Assembly: GCA_964494325.1 (NCBI GenBank)
Contig: CAZBTJ010000006.1
Location: 1-64,000 of the forward strand
Origin: JAIPFM01 sp964494325
GTDB taxonomy: Bacteria; Planctomycetota; Phycisphaerae; Sedimentisphaerales; Anaerobacaceae
Direction: 5' to 3'
DNA: 64,000 nucleotides
Part shown: piece after piece, positions 8,214 to 17,674 of the stretch
Position numbering within the stretch: the first letter of the stretch is position 1
Layout of the letters: each line of letters starts with the position of its first letter
Notes under the pieces: generated by a model
Told to the model about the DNA's origin: nothing
The model's database searches: none
Seen by the model: only the letters and a program-made list of their open reading frames with translations
Program-made: the position numbers and the translations under genes

Positions 8214-9080
8214 ATGTCACAGGCCACACAAACCAGTTTCAATTGGCGGGGTTTCACCTCCATCACAACAGCCCTCTCGTTTCTGGGCCTGGCCTTTACG
8301 GGTATGGTCCTCTTTTTTGTGCCACCAGGTCGGATTGCCAACTGGACCGGCTGGACCTATGCAGGTCTTACCAAACATCAATGGACCGGGCTGCATGTCT
8401 GGTTCAGCATCCTGTTTGTGGCAATCTGCGTGGTTCACATATTCTTTAACTGGAAGTGCCTGTTAAACTATTTCAAGGACAAAACCCACCAACATTTTGC
8501 CCTGAGGTGGGAATGGGTCGCGTCTGCGGGGCTTTGCATTCTCCTTTTGGTGGGCACAATCAGAGATTTCGGTCCATTCGCGTCAGTCCTGGCCTGGCAA
8601 GAGTCTATTAAAACATCGTATGATCGCCTGCCTGAACAGGCACCTATTCCCCATGCAGAACTGCTCACACTCAGCGAACTTGCCAAAAAGGTTGAGGGCG
8701 TGGATGCTGCCACATTGGAAGCCAATCTCAAGGCCAAAGGTACTGAATTAAACACCCCGAACGAGACCATCGGAGACATGGCTCAACGCACCGGAAAAAC
8801 TCCGTCAGAAGTCTATCAATTGGCCATTGGCGAAGTCCGTGTACCAGGGCAAGGGCAGGGACAGGGGCAGGGCGGTGGCCGAGGTGAACACGGTGGTGGT
8901 ATTCAGCGATTTGGGCAGATGACACTATCTGAGTACTGCAAACAAACAGGTCTTGATCTGGCAACAGCCACAGATAAGCTCAAACAGGCAGGATTAACAG
9001 TCTCAGACACCATGGTCATGCGAGACATTGCAGTATCAGGCGGACTGCACCCCTCTGACCTCCGTGGTATATTGGAATAG
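8214..9080 (+). CDS. DUF4405 cytochrome b561-like membrane protein
   Basis: The 288-aa protein starts with a DUF4405 domain: membrane segments around 14-35, 60-78 and 98-115, with histidines in KHQWTGLHVWF and VVHIFFNW that could hold haem. After the third membrane segment come two related soluble helical modules. The first contains HAELLTLSELAKKVEG; the second, MTLSEYCKQTGLDLATATDKL. A flexible linker of GQ/G repeats (PGQGQGQGQGGGRG) joins them. The start has AGGAG 8 nt upstream. Function is not established. The context suggests a redox partner of the metal-stress module. Confidence 0.8.
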   Translation: MSQATQTSFNWRGFTSITTALSFLGLAFTGMVLFFVPPGRIANWTGWTYAGLTKHQWTGLHVWFSILFVAICVVHIFFNWKCLLNYFKDKTHQHFALRWEWVASAGLCILLLVGTIRDFGPFASVLAWQESIKTSYDRLPEQAPIPHAELLTLSELAKKVEGVDAATLEANLKAKGTELNTPNETIGDMAQRTGKTPSEVYQLAIGEVRVPGQGQGQGQGGGRGEHGGGIQRFGQMTLSEYCKQTGLDLATATDKLKQAGLTVSDTMVMRDIAVSGGLHPSDLRGILE

Positions 9081-9146
9081 TCCGAAGTGGCAAATGATAA
9101 AGCAGAATAGCAGGCCCTGTCATGGGGCCTTCTATCATTGAAGAGT

Positions 9147-9986
9147 CTAGCATCCATGCTTGGAGAGCCCGATCAGACGCTGCTGTTGATCGGCGGTCAG
9201 TAGAGATCTGATGCTTATCACGTAATCTATGGTATGCTGTTCGAATGCTGTCCTCGCAGCAATAAAAGATTCAAGGGCCTGCTCGATAGATTCTGCAGAA
9301 CTTTGAGTGTCTTGAAGTAGGCTGGACAAGGCTACATGAGCGAGCCTCACCTGTGTCATAAAATCAAGACACTCTGTCTCGAAGTTGGGCGCGATTTGAT
9401 TGATGGTTTCCTGCTGTGCTTCCGTTAATGATAAGGCTGGAGCCAGAGCACCCTGTCCGTGCATCTGCCGGTGTCGCATGCCCATCATCCCCATACCCCC
9501 GCCAGGCCCCATGCCGGGTCCCATCCCCCTGCCAGGCCCCATACCCATACCAGAACCTCGACCTTCGCCACATCGCATGGCATTTGAACAGAGTGCCTTG
9601 AGACGAGCGCCTTGACTGACATCGGCAAACTCCCTCATCACCAAAAGGTGACGCAGCGAACGCCGCATGAGCGCGTGGTGTGCCTCCAGAACCAATTGAG
9701 CCTGGTCAGAAAGGGCCTCATCCGAAGTTTGCGCATCGGCCACCAAGGTGGCCATGACCAAGCGTGCCTCGTAAAGTGTCAGAAATAGAGCCTGAGCCTC
9801 TTCACGAAAGTTCGGGTCTTTGCCGCGGATGTTGCGGCATTGTTGTCTGGACAAATCAAGCCATTGCCGGGCACAGTCCATGGGCCTGTGATCAGCTGAT
9901 AAGAGATTCCTGCGAACGGCATAGCTCGTAACACCTGCCGCCAGCACCACACCTAGCAACCCAAGATGAAAGAGTTTTCGAGCCAT
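9147..9986 (-). CDS. Periplasmic CnrX/Spy-like metal sensor with two sensor domains
   Basis: An N-terminal membrane anchor (5-20) is followed by two helical domains of about 95 residues (around 40-135 and 184-279) that resemble each other: both have a Leu-x-x-x-Gln/Arg-Gln start, a metal-resistance-type helix with Glu/His residues, and matching lengths. Between them lies a 40-residue linker almost entirely of Gly, Met, Pro and His (139-180, ending MRHRQMHGQ). Single CnrX/CpxP/Spy-type domains are usual, so tandem duplication joined by a likely copper-binding linker is odd. It starts 4 nt after the anti-sigma gene, in the order sigma, anti-sigma, sensor, as in cnr/ncc nickel-cobalt systems. 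Confidence 0.75.
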   Translation of the reverse strand: MARKLFHLGLLGVVLAAGVTSYAVRRNLLSADHRPMDCARQWLDLSRQQCRNIRGKDPNFREEAQALFLTLYEARLVMATLVADAQTSDEALSDQAQLVLEAHHALMRRSLRHLLVMREFADVSQGARLKALCSNAMRCGEGRGSGMGMGPGRGMGPGMGPGGGMGMMGMRHRQMHGQGALAPALSLTEAQQETINQIAPNFETECLDFMTQVRLAHVALSSLLQDTQSSAESIEQALESFIAARTAFEQHTIDYVISIRSLLTADQQQRLIGLSKHGC

Positions 9987-9990
9987 GATT

Positions 9991-10404
9991 CTACTCCTGC
10001 CCCTCTTCCAACAACGGCGATGTCCAGCCCGTGGAAGAGTTCAAGGTCAGTACGTCCAGATACATAGCTTCAGTCACCTGCTGGTCTGAGACAGGGTGGG
10101 CTGTGGTTTGCCCCAGCCAGGACCCTACACCCACGCCGATAATAATGGACGCGGCAATACGGATCAGGGCCCTGGGCTGCTGTAGGAAGATAGGAGCATC
10201 GGCCTGAACCTTGCTCATAATTCGATTTGTCAAGTCAATATCGGGCGAATCCACAGCCCATTGGCCCAACACATCCCAGGGCTCCTTCAAGGATTGGAGC
10301 CTCTGAGCGCATGACTCGCAACCGGCCACATGGTCTGTTAAATCCCGGTCCAGGGTTGGCTGGGCCAGTATATTGAGTAATTGTTTGTCAGTTAGATGGT
10401 CCAT
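9991..10404 (-). CDS. Zinc-type anti-sigma factor, one membrane segment
   Basis: The 137-aa protein has the anti-sigma zinc motif in its first third (His25-x3-Cys29-x2-Cys32 in DHVAGCESCAQ), then a linker, one membrane helix (ALIRIAASIIIGVGVGSWLG, about 79-98) and a short periplasmic tail. It presumably holds the sigma factor encoded 19 nt upstream until the periplasmic sensor encoded downstream receives a signal. Tight spacing (19 and 4 nt) indicates one operon. Confidence 0.85.
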   Translation of the reverse strand: MDHLTDKQLLNILAQPTLDRDLTDHVAGCESCAQRLQSLKEPWDVLGQWAVDSPDIDLTNRIMSKVQADAPIFLQQPRALIRIAASIIIGVGVGSWLGQTTAHPVSDQQVTEAMYLDVLTLNSSTGWTSPLLEEGQE

Positions 10405-10423
10405 ATGATCACGTCTTTTCTAT

Positions 10424-11023
10424 TTAAACGACTGTCTTGCCGGATTCCTGCGATTTATTTGTCGATTTATCAGAAAATGCGGCCAGCCCCTGCCTCAACT
10501 TGCGATAGGCCCTGACCAGCAGAGATTCTATGGCAGACACGCTGGCATCCATAATGTCTGTAATCTGCCCGTGCGAATGCCCTTCAAAACGGTGGAGAAT
10601 GACTGCCAGACGCTCGCGTTCACTCAATTGGTCCAGGGCCTCGTAAACGGCCTGCTGCAATTCTTTCACTTCCTGGGCATGCTGCGGATTGCCCTCTGAC
10701 GACACGTCCCCTGCCAGGGCGTCATCCGACAGCTTCGCACGCCGCTGAAGCTTGCGCAATTCATCCATACACAGATTGACCACAATCCGATAAAACCAGG
10801 TGCTGAACTTCGCATCCGGCCTGTATTGGGGGGCCGCTCGATTCACACGTAAAAAGGCCTCCTGCACCACATCCTCTGCCAGATGCCAGTCCCCCACCGA
10901 CCGAAACGCCAGGTGCAGCGCCCGTTGCTGATGGCGACGAACCAGCTCGGCCAAGGCCTGGGTACGTCCCTTGCCAACCTCGAGTACCAATTGCTCGTCA
11001 GATTTCAATCGCCACGTGGTCAT
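10424..11023 (-). CDS. ECF RNA polymerase sigma factor
   Basis: A 199-aa extracytoplasmic-function sigma factor. Region 2 is visible as LVRRHQQRALHLAFRSVGD through AEDVVQEAFLRV and TWFYRIVVNLCMDELRK; region 4 as LPERE-like LSERERLAVILHRFEGHSHGQI and SAIESLLVRAYRKLRQ. I start at ATG 11023 (MTTWRLKSDEQLV); the longer frame to 11119 adds residues foreign to the family. It leads the sigma/anti-sigma/sensor operon. Likely targets are its own promoter and those of the neighbouring DUF4405 and Cys-rich genes (inference). Confidence 0.92.
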   Translation of the reverse strand: MTTWRLKSDEQLVLEVGKGRTQALAELVRRHQQRALHLAFRSVGDWHLAEDVVQEAFLRVNRAAPQYRPDAKFSTWFYRIVVNLCMDELRKLQRRAKLSDDALAGDVSSEGNPQHAQEVKELQQAVYEALDQLSERERLAVILHRFEGHSHGQITDIMDASVSAIESLLVRAYRKLRQGLAAFSDKSTNKSQESGKTVV

Positions 11024-11117
11024 ACCATACTTTATCACAAGCAAGACGCCTTTGCCACCCCAAGGCTCGCTGCAGATAGGCCCGCTCAATTTGTACAGAT
11101 CTCCGGGCCAAAACGAC

Positions 11118-11158
11118 AAATAAACCCCTGCGCTCCTTAAACCTAAGCTGCACAGGGG
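11118..11158 (-). terminator. Imperfect hairpin and T-run after the 761-aa gene
   Basis: CCCCTG (11125-11130) pairs with CAGGGG (11153-11158), with a partly paired inner stem. On the minus strand it is followed by TTTATTTG. It lies between the stop at 11192 and the sigma gene and would insulate the latter. Confidence 0.6.
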
Positions 11159-11191
11159 TAGTTTTCCTGATTTAATTATGAGTAAACTGGC

Positions 11192-13477
11192 TTAAGGACT
11201 CAGAGACCGGCTGGCCTGAACAGTCCCTCCAAACACACCAAGATTACATCTATCTCCACTGGGTTCTGTTTCCAGAAAGTCATCAGAATTTGGATCTGCC
11301 ATATCAATCAATGGGCTGGTGACAGCATCAAGCACCCAGACCATTTCATTGGGATCATAACGCCCAGCCTCTGACTGCGGATGATAATCGCCTGGCAACC
11401 AGATGTCATCAACGATCTCTACAGTGTCATTAGTATCCCAGATACCTTCGAGTGCAAATAAGGGATCAACATTGATGATTTGGTCACCTTCGATACCCCC
11501 CTCTACCAAGCAATAGTTGAAAAGCCCGGCCTCTCCAGACTCAATGTAAACAGTATCAGGCACATTATTCCATAGCACGCAATTGACCAGAGAAGGAATA
11601 CTATCCCAACTTATCAATCCTCCTGTATTAGGATCAAAACCGTTATTGGCAATTGTACAGTTGATTATATCAGCCAAGCTATTATTCAGCATAACGCCAC
11701 CGCCGAGATTACCAGATACCAAACAATGTGAAATGGTTGGGCTGGCATCATCACAGAGAAGCCCCAAACCCACGCTTCCTGAAAGCGACAATCCTGACAA
11801 TACACTGTTAGCATCTTGACCTCTATTTATTGTGATAGCGGGCACCTGGCCAACAGGCGTAATCGTAGGCAGCCCCATATAATTGCTATCCACGAGCCAT
11901 TGCCCTTGGATCTGTAATTGCTTATACCCAAAATTCACACTCTCTTCATAAAGACCTGCGCCAACAATGATTGTCACGTCATCCAGAGCCACGTCAATTG
12001 CATCCTGGATAGACTGCCAAGGTCGTTCTTCGGACCCATTAGGCACAGGGACATTGGCGTCGGGGTCATTGGGATCTGGGGCATTGACATAAATGGGGTC
12101 CAGTGCACTGACAAAATTTGCACACAGAGTCAGAGTGCTGTCCACATACACTGTTGTAGCCAAAGCATTCGAATCTGCAACATATCCAGCATCCACAGCA
12201 GTACCTGTCCATCCCAAGAAAAGACTGTTCCCATCCATTGGCTCGGCTTCAACCGGCACAGTGGCTTGGTAGACACAGCCATGAATTCCTTCGCCAGGCA
12301 CAATGACAGATCCACACAATGTGGACGATATAATCAGTTGTGGCAGAGTTGCATTGGTAAAGATAATCTCCTCTCCAGAGCCAATGCCGGCAGGGTTTTG
12401 GGCCTGAGGAATCACATGATAGTCAGCTCCCGGCTCCAGGTTTTCCATTAACTCGGAAAAAGACCACGATGTTCTCAGAGAATCCACCCAAGGTGTACAT
12501 TCTTCTCCTGCCCCTTCTTTCCAGTATTTAAAGCGCGTTTGACAGGCAATCCCACCGTCATTCTCAATAAAACCTCTAAAAAGAACTCGAGGAGGATCCA
12601 GATCGTAAATTGACACGGTCTTTATTTTTGGCGTCCGTACAAACTTGGCAATTAACGTATAATCTGAATCTACCAGTACGGTCGTGGTCTCAGCCAAAGG
12701 ATTGGCGACCTTGCCCGCGTCCACAGCAGTACCGATCCATTCATAGAAAATAATATTATCTGTCCACCCATACTGACGGGAATAGTCTTCGGCCTTTGCT
12801 GTAATGGGCACAGTACTGTAAGCGGCACTATCATATTGAATATACTCATATTTTCCCTCTCCGGGCGTCACCACACTGCCCCAGAGAGTAGAGCCTATCA
12901 ATAGACTATGCTTGGCCTGAGCGTCCATTCCTGTGGAGTCATGCGATAACACGTCACCAAACGTGGCTATCAAACCAGCCACAAGGGGCTCCAAAGTGTC
13001 GGAATCCAGAATACTAAAGACGAGTTGATCTAAACCGAACGGCCCACTTGTCACACTTGCCACAATGTCGTACACAAATGAAAGCATGCCATTTTCGGAT
13101 CCTTCAAAATCTGCAAATGTAAATGTGGGAGTGACCAGAGGATCTTCATCAATCCGAAGCACATAGTTCCCTGCGCCATTGAGGTTCCCTTCCACAGCAT
13201 TCACACTTCCTGGATTCAAGCTGGTATCAAACATACCTGGCGTTCCACTCTCAAAACCCTCACCCATCCAGCCAAAGAACACATCATCCAGCAACACCCA
13301 GGAATCCCCAATCACACCGGAATTGTCATACAAAGCCACTTCCAACTGAAAATCAGCACCATTAAGACCTGACAGGTCAATAAAGATGTTATTCGGATCG
13401 GCAATAACGATCGGCGAAATAACGGCGGTACAGAACAAAACGCACAAAAATCTGCGAAGTAATTTATTCATAATCAT
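11192..13477 (-). CDS. Large secreted protein with right-handed beta-helix domain
   Basis: A 761-aa secreted protein: signal peptide (KLLRRFLCVLFCTAVISPIVIA), an N-terminal beta-sandwich region (about 30-180), two GSVVTPGEG.../WTGTAVDAG... modules (about 190-280 and 385-460) and between them a fibronectin-like stretch. From about 480 it has a pectate-lyase-type beta-helix: ERPWQSIQDAIDVA, then short turns such as PTISHCLVSGN, ADIINCTIANN and PSLVNCVLWNN. The C-terminus, with AGRYDPNEMVWV and NLGVFGGTVQASRS, is a tail I associate with Phycisphaerae-type planctomycetes. No catalytic residues are identifiable; a surface or polysaccharide-binding role is possible. AGGAG precedes the first ATG. 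Confidence 0.75.
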   Translation of the reverse strand: MIMNKLLRRFLCVLFCTAVISPIVIADPNNIFIDLSGLNGADFQLEVALYDNSGVIGDSWVLLDDVFFGWMGEGFESGTPGMFDTSLNPGSVNAVEGNLNGAGNYVLRIDEDPLVTPTFTFADFEGSENGMLSFVYDIVASVTSGPFGLDQLVFSILDSDTLEPLVAGLIATFGDVLSHDSTGMDAQAKHSLLIGSTLWGSVVTPGEGKYEYIQYDSAAYSTVPITAKAEDYSRQYGWTDNIIFYEWIGTAVDAGKVANPLAETTTVLVDSDYTLIAKFVRTPKIKTVSIYDLDPPRVLFRGFIENDGGIACQTRFKYWKEGAGEECTPWVDSLRTSWSFSELMENLEPGADYHVIPQAQNPAGIGSGEEIIFTNATLPQLIISSTLCGSVIVPGEGIHGCVYQATVPVEAEPMDGNSLFLGWTGTAVDAGYVADSNALATTVYVDSTLTLCANFVSALDPIYVNAPDPNDPDANVPVPNGSEERPWQSIQDAIDVALDDVTIIVGAGLYEESVNFGYKQLQIQGQWLVDSNYMGLPTITPVGQVPAITINRGQDANSVLSGLSLSGSVGLGLLCDDASPTISHCLVSGNLGGGVMLNNSLADIINCTIANNGFDPNTGGLISWDSIPSLVNCVLWNNVPDTVYIESGEAGLFNYCLVEGGIEGDQIINVDPLFALEGIWDTNDTVEIVDDIWLPGDYHPQSEAGRYDPNEMVWVLDAVTSPLIDMADPNSDDFLETEPSGDRCNLGVFGGTVQASRSLSP

Positions 13478-13553
13478 AATGTTCTCCTGTTATGTATTTA
13501 TTTCACGTATCCAAATATATTCGATCTCGTGGCATCTTTCTGCCAACCATGAT

Positions 13554-16500
13554 TTAGTGTGCTAGACCATATACCGTTGCTGTGAAGGTGAATCGCTCAC
13601 GTGCAGGATTCGCAAAGAAAACTCGCGTGTTAACCGTTTCACCAGGAGACAACTCACCCTCTTCCAGCAAACTGGTAATATCATAAAAAGGATGGCCATC
13701 TTGGGTCATTCCGTCAGAATTAACAAGAGTCACCGCCAACGTACTGATTGATTTGACCGCAAATCGTACAGGTGTACTAATGACCTGATTCGAGATATTG
13801 CTTAAGGTCACTGTAACACTTGACTGATCAGTTGCCCGTAAATGCCTTAATTCACTGAAAGAGATCTCAACCAGATCACTTATATCCCCTGCATAGATCA
13901 GAACCGTTTCTGTATCCGTATCCTGGAACCCGTCGTCATCTATTGTTCGCAACTTGACGAGACCCGCATGCTCTACCCACCATACGTGTGTGCAGACAGG
14001 ATCAACCGTACTAAAATCGTATATACCGTCGTTATCCCAGTCCCACTCGTACAGGACAATACTGCTATCAGAATCATGGGAATTGCTGGCGTCAAAAGAA
14101 ACCGCCTCTCCAGTATTGCCCTGATAAGGACCACCGGCATCGGCCACTCGAGGAACACCACTCATCTCGACCAAGGCAGTGTCCGTATCGATAAATCCCT
14201 GATTGTCAGAAACCCTTAACCTGATGTTACCCGTGAATTTGCTACTCCATGTGTGCGAACAGGTTGCCTGAGCAGTACTGTAATCGTATGTACCATCACT
14301 CTCCCAATCCCATTCATACAAGACAATACTTCCATCAAGATCATAAGACTTTGACGCGTCAAGGATGATTGGAATCCCTGCCATTCCCTGATAGGGACCA
14401 TCAGCATCAGCCACTGGAAGAACCCAATCCACTATTGTCACAGTTGTGTATTCATCCTCATACTTACCGAAACTATCCATCACACGAAGGCCAATGTCAT
14501 AAACTGTGCCAATAACCGCACCAACAGTAATTGCCGGCGTACTACTCAGGCTATCGCTAAAGTCGCCATCGTGATTAAGATCCCAGGCATAGGTAATACT
14601 GTCACCAGGATCCAGATCACTGGAGCCTGTGCCATTCAATGTGATCGTCGAACCGGGTAATGCGGTATAGGGTCCCCCGGGATTCGATGTGGGAGTGTGA
14701 TTGCCAATCTCAACCGTTGAATAATCAACATCAGAACAGCTGTCATAATGGACCCCTTTGATGTCTGAAGGCGCATCTGTCACCCTCAATCCAATGACAC
14801 CTTTGTAGACAATATTCCATATCCATTCCGGCTTTACACCCACAGCATCAGAAGACTGCCCAAAGCAATCATTGTCGTCTGTTCCAAACAGACCATCATT
14901 GTCAAGATCCCATTCATAACTGATGATCTCATTGTCAGGATCCCTGGACTTAGATCCATCCAGCATAACCGGTACGCCAATCCAGCCCATGTAAGGGCCA
15001 CCGGCAAAGGCATGAGGGCAATGAGGCGGCTCGTGCACATCAACTTGGCAGACCGTTATATCCGTCAATCCGCCAGAGGGATTGTCATCAATGACTCGAA
15101 GGGTCACTGGATAAAGCCCTATCCAGGGAAAACCACCAGGAATGGAGGCTGTGGGACCAACTATTTCAAAAACACCATCATTGTCCAAGTCCCATTCATA
15201 ACTGACAATACTCCGAGCACTGTCTGGATGGTACGAACAGGTCCCATCCAAATTAATATCTTGATTGAGCATATATTCCTGCTCATCATCATCGCAAATA
15301 ACAGCCACTGGCGGAATAATAGTCACACCTTTTAACAGAACCAGAACTCGCCAGCCAGTACAGAAAGCATCTCTAACTGGATTAGGACCGGATATATCAT
15401 CCCAACTGCCATCTGCCTGCTGAGTCGCCACACAATAAGAAGCCAAACCCTGCTGTGATTGGCCTAAAGGCGTGGAATACCAATCGAAGCTATTGGCGTC
15501 TTGTCCGGGAGGAACGGCAGCATAATTATACTCGGTAATTTTCGCAATATCAGGTTGACGACACGCCTTCATGACACCATACATACCGTAACTATTTCCG
15601 TGCAGTTTGGTGTAATTCCAACTACCTCCATTATCATTCCAATGACGATATATGAACCCGATCGCCGATTCCACCTTGGAGTCTGTCAGAGGTGTGCCCA
15701 GAAACTTATGGCAGATGATGCCAGCAGCAGCTTTTGTCACATTCAAATAAGATGTTGGAGAGGCATAGCCAAAAGCTCCGTGATTACTGTTTGCACCGGT
15801 ATATTGCAAAGCATTCAAATATAAAGCCAATTCGTCACGCACAAACTGAGGTACATTGGCATCCATGTTGTCTTCGGCAGCTGTCATTCCCAAAGGCGGC
15901 CATTGTGCTGTGGACATATCTGCATTACCATAGTTGGCGTGATATCGCCATCCTCCCCGATGATAAGAGGATGATGACTCAACCTGTCCCCAGGCAAAAA
16001 AATCCACCATATCCTGAACAATGTCTTTATAGAATCTTCCATACACGTTGGCTCCACCTACACCTGCAATGTTGTTACCTGCACCGCTACTGGCCAGTGC
16101 AGTCAGACATATACCGCCTATATAGGTCTGACGACTGTCAGAAAGATTTGAGCTGTAGTTAGTTACTAAGCCAATGCCATTACCATTTGTGTCCGGATCA
16201 CCAGCCGACTGCACACCAATATTAAAAGAATAGGTGTGAGTGAGTAGATAATTCAATGCTCGCTGCACTGTTTCAACATAGGGATCACTGTCATAATCTT
16301 TGTTCACTTTGCTGCCTTGAAGCTGAAATGCATCCACTGCAACGCCTGTGGATGCAATGTGATAGCCATATTGTGTATCTGTCCAATATCCGTAGGGCTG
16401 CGCATATCCAGGACTGCCACCGCCATAGGTTGCACGATTAAGATGTGTGTGCAGATACCAGAGTCCCTCTTCAATGGCCATGTTAATGCGGACGTTCAGG

Positions 16501-16919
16501 TGCGCCTTGATGCTGAGATCTGTAGATTCATAGATCCGGACGCCATAATCATCCTGCCCCAGACTGCCACTGGCATCTCGCACATACAAGGTCGCATGAA
16601 ATAACTGCCCCACAATGCCAATATACGTATGTTTTACCCCGAGATTGTAGGGATCAGAAATCGGCATCCAAACCGTGCCTGTGCTGTCTCCAAAATCCCA
16701 ACGATATTCAACAACTCCATTGCGAGCAATCCCCTTCAGCGTCACCTCCGCACCTGAATAGGCGTTGTGACAACTGGCAGGGCTGCTATAATCTTCGTCA
16801 TCCACAAGCCAAGGAACGCAGATGGCCTGGGGACCACCCTGTGCATACAACCCCGGCGACATATTGCCGAATAAAATGATTAACAAGCATAGCATAAGAA
16901 CGGTCTTCAGCTTCATCAT
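13554..16919 (-). CDS. Giant secreted PKD protein with prenyltransferase-like helical toroid
   Basis: The 1121-aa protein has a signal peptide ending near GLYAQ and an N-terminal PKD-like domain (about 30-130, VEYRWDFGDSTG). Next comes an all-helical region (about 140-540) with motifs of the terpenoid-cyclase/prenyltransferase fold: IEEGLWYLHTHL, GVAVDAFQLQG, QQADGSWDDISG and DAFCTGWRVLVLL. Five PKD domains follow (about 550-1020), each with a YEWD-type motif and D-x-D-x-D calcium-like loops. The C-terminal domain (about 1025-1121) is a beta-sandwich. It probably acts outside the cell in adhesion or glycan binding. It sits upstream of the beta-helix protein on the same strand (76 nt apart). 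AGGAG precedes ATG 16919. Confidence 0.75.
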   Translation of the reverse strand: MMKLKTVLMLCLLIILFGNMSPGLYAQGGPQAICVPWLVDDEDYSSPASCHNAYSGAEVTLKGIARNGVVEYRWDFGDSTGTVWMPISDPYNLGVKHTYIGIVGQLFHATLYVRDASGSLGQDDYGVRIYESTDLSIKAHLNVRINMAIEEGLWYLHTHLNRATYGGGSPGYAQPYGYWTDTQYGYHIASTGVAVDAFQLQGSKVNKDYDSDPYVETVQRALNYLLTHTYSFNIGVQSAGDPDTNGNGIGLVTNYSSNLSDSRQTYIGGICLTALASSGAGNNIAGVGGANVYGRFYKDIVQDMVDFFAWGQVESSSSYHRGGWRYHANYGNADMSTAQWPPLGMTAAEDNMDANVPQFVRDELALYLNALQYTGANSNHGAFGYASPTSYLNVTKAAAGIICHKFLGTPLTDSKVESAIGFIYRHWNDNGGSWNYTKLHGNSYGMYGVMKACRQPDIAKITEYNYAAVPPGQDANSFDWYSTPLGQSQQGLASYCVATQQADGSWDDISGPNPVRDAFCTGWRVLVLLKGVTIIPPVAVICDDDEQEYMLNQDINLDGTCSYHPDSARSIVSYEWDLDNDGVFEIVGPTASIPGGFPWIGLYPVTLRVIDDNPSGGLTDITVCQVDVHEPPHCPHAFAGGPYMGWIGVPVMLDGSKSRDPDNEIISYEWDLDNDGLFGTDDNDCFGQSSDAVGVKPEWIWNIVYKGVIGLRVTDAPSDIKGVHYDSCSDVDYSTVEIGNHTPTSNPGGPYTALPGSTITLNGTGSSDLDPGDSITYAWDLNHDGDFSDSLSSTPAITVGAVIGTVYDIGLRVMDSFGKYEDEYTTVTIVDWVLPVADADGPYQGMAGIPIILDASKSYDLDGSIVLYEWDWESDGTYDYSTAQATCSHTWSSKFTGNIRLRVSDNQGFIDTDTALVEMSGVPRVADAGGPYQGNTGEAVSFDASNSHDSDSSIVLYEWDWDNDGIYDFSTVDPVCTHVWWVEHAGLVKLRTIDDDGFQDTDTETVLIYAGDISDLVEISFSELRHLRATDQSSVTVTLSNISNQVISTPVRFAVKSISTLAVTLVNSDGMTQDGHPFYDITSLLEEGELSPGETVNTRVFFANPARERFTFTATVYGLAH

Positions 16920-17674
16920 TGTTCTTCTCCTATTGAATCCTTCATTCCAATTTGTTTACATTCTCAGCAAAACATACGCATCTGAAGTTCAGCTAAGTCA
17001 CATCCTAGATCTGAACACAACATATCACCATGCAATGTTCTTTCTGAATGATGCTACAGCTGTCATACATTAATCTCGAAGAAAAATGGCTCGTTCTATT
17101 TCTACCTCACAAACCTTTTGTAGACATTCAGAGTCTATTTCTTTAAGATATTCACATACCAGACAGCCAAAACTTTGGATAGACACTCGCTGCTTTAGGA
17201 TGTCTTAACGTGACATCTTGCCTATTCAAAATATACATCTCACAGATGGACTTAAAGATCCCAGCTCACAAAAAACGCATTCACTAAGCTGATGCCGATT
17301 GAGAGGTCAGATCTTAAAAAACATGAGATGGGTTTTAAAGTAGTTTTTTATCCACAGTCCTCTCCCGTCCCCACTTCCTCAGGGGGGGGGGCCATTGAAT
17401 ACTCTCCACAGATTCCCTTAACAACGAACATGCCACTGACTGTGCACTGCCTGGCAGTCATAACAGGATAAGTCACACTTAGACAAAAACTATCCATATG
17501 CAAGTCAAGTCCTGCTGCCACAAATACAACAGATTTAGACTAACTTACATCCTTTACCAGATGATCACATAAATTATGGTAAGCTCGCTACAAATGGATT
17601 GTCAAGCCTTTTATCTTTATACCTCGCGTAATTATAGGACTAAACTGAAAAACTAGCAAATCTACTTACTTTCA
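16920..17674. other. AT-rich intergenic region with a G10 tract
   Basis: No gene is supported over about 750 nt. A run of ten Gs lies at 17382-17391. The region upstream of the 16919 start should carry that gene's promoter, but I see no convincing boxes. The sequence just before 17675 contains stops in every forward frame. Confidence 0.6.

Noticed and set aside
17382..17391. G10 tract as a phase-variation switch
   Set aside because: It lies in no coding frame and not between recognisable promoter boxes; it may also be a sequencing artefact.
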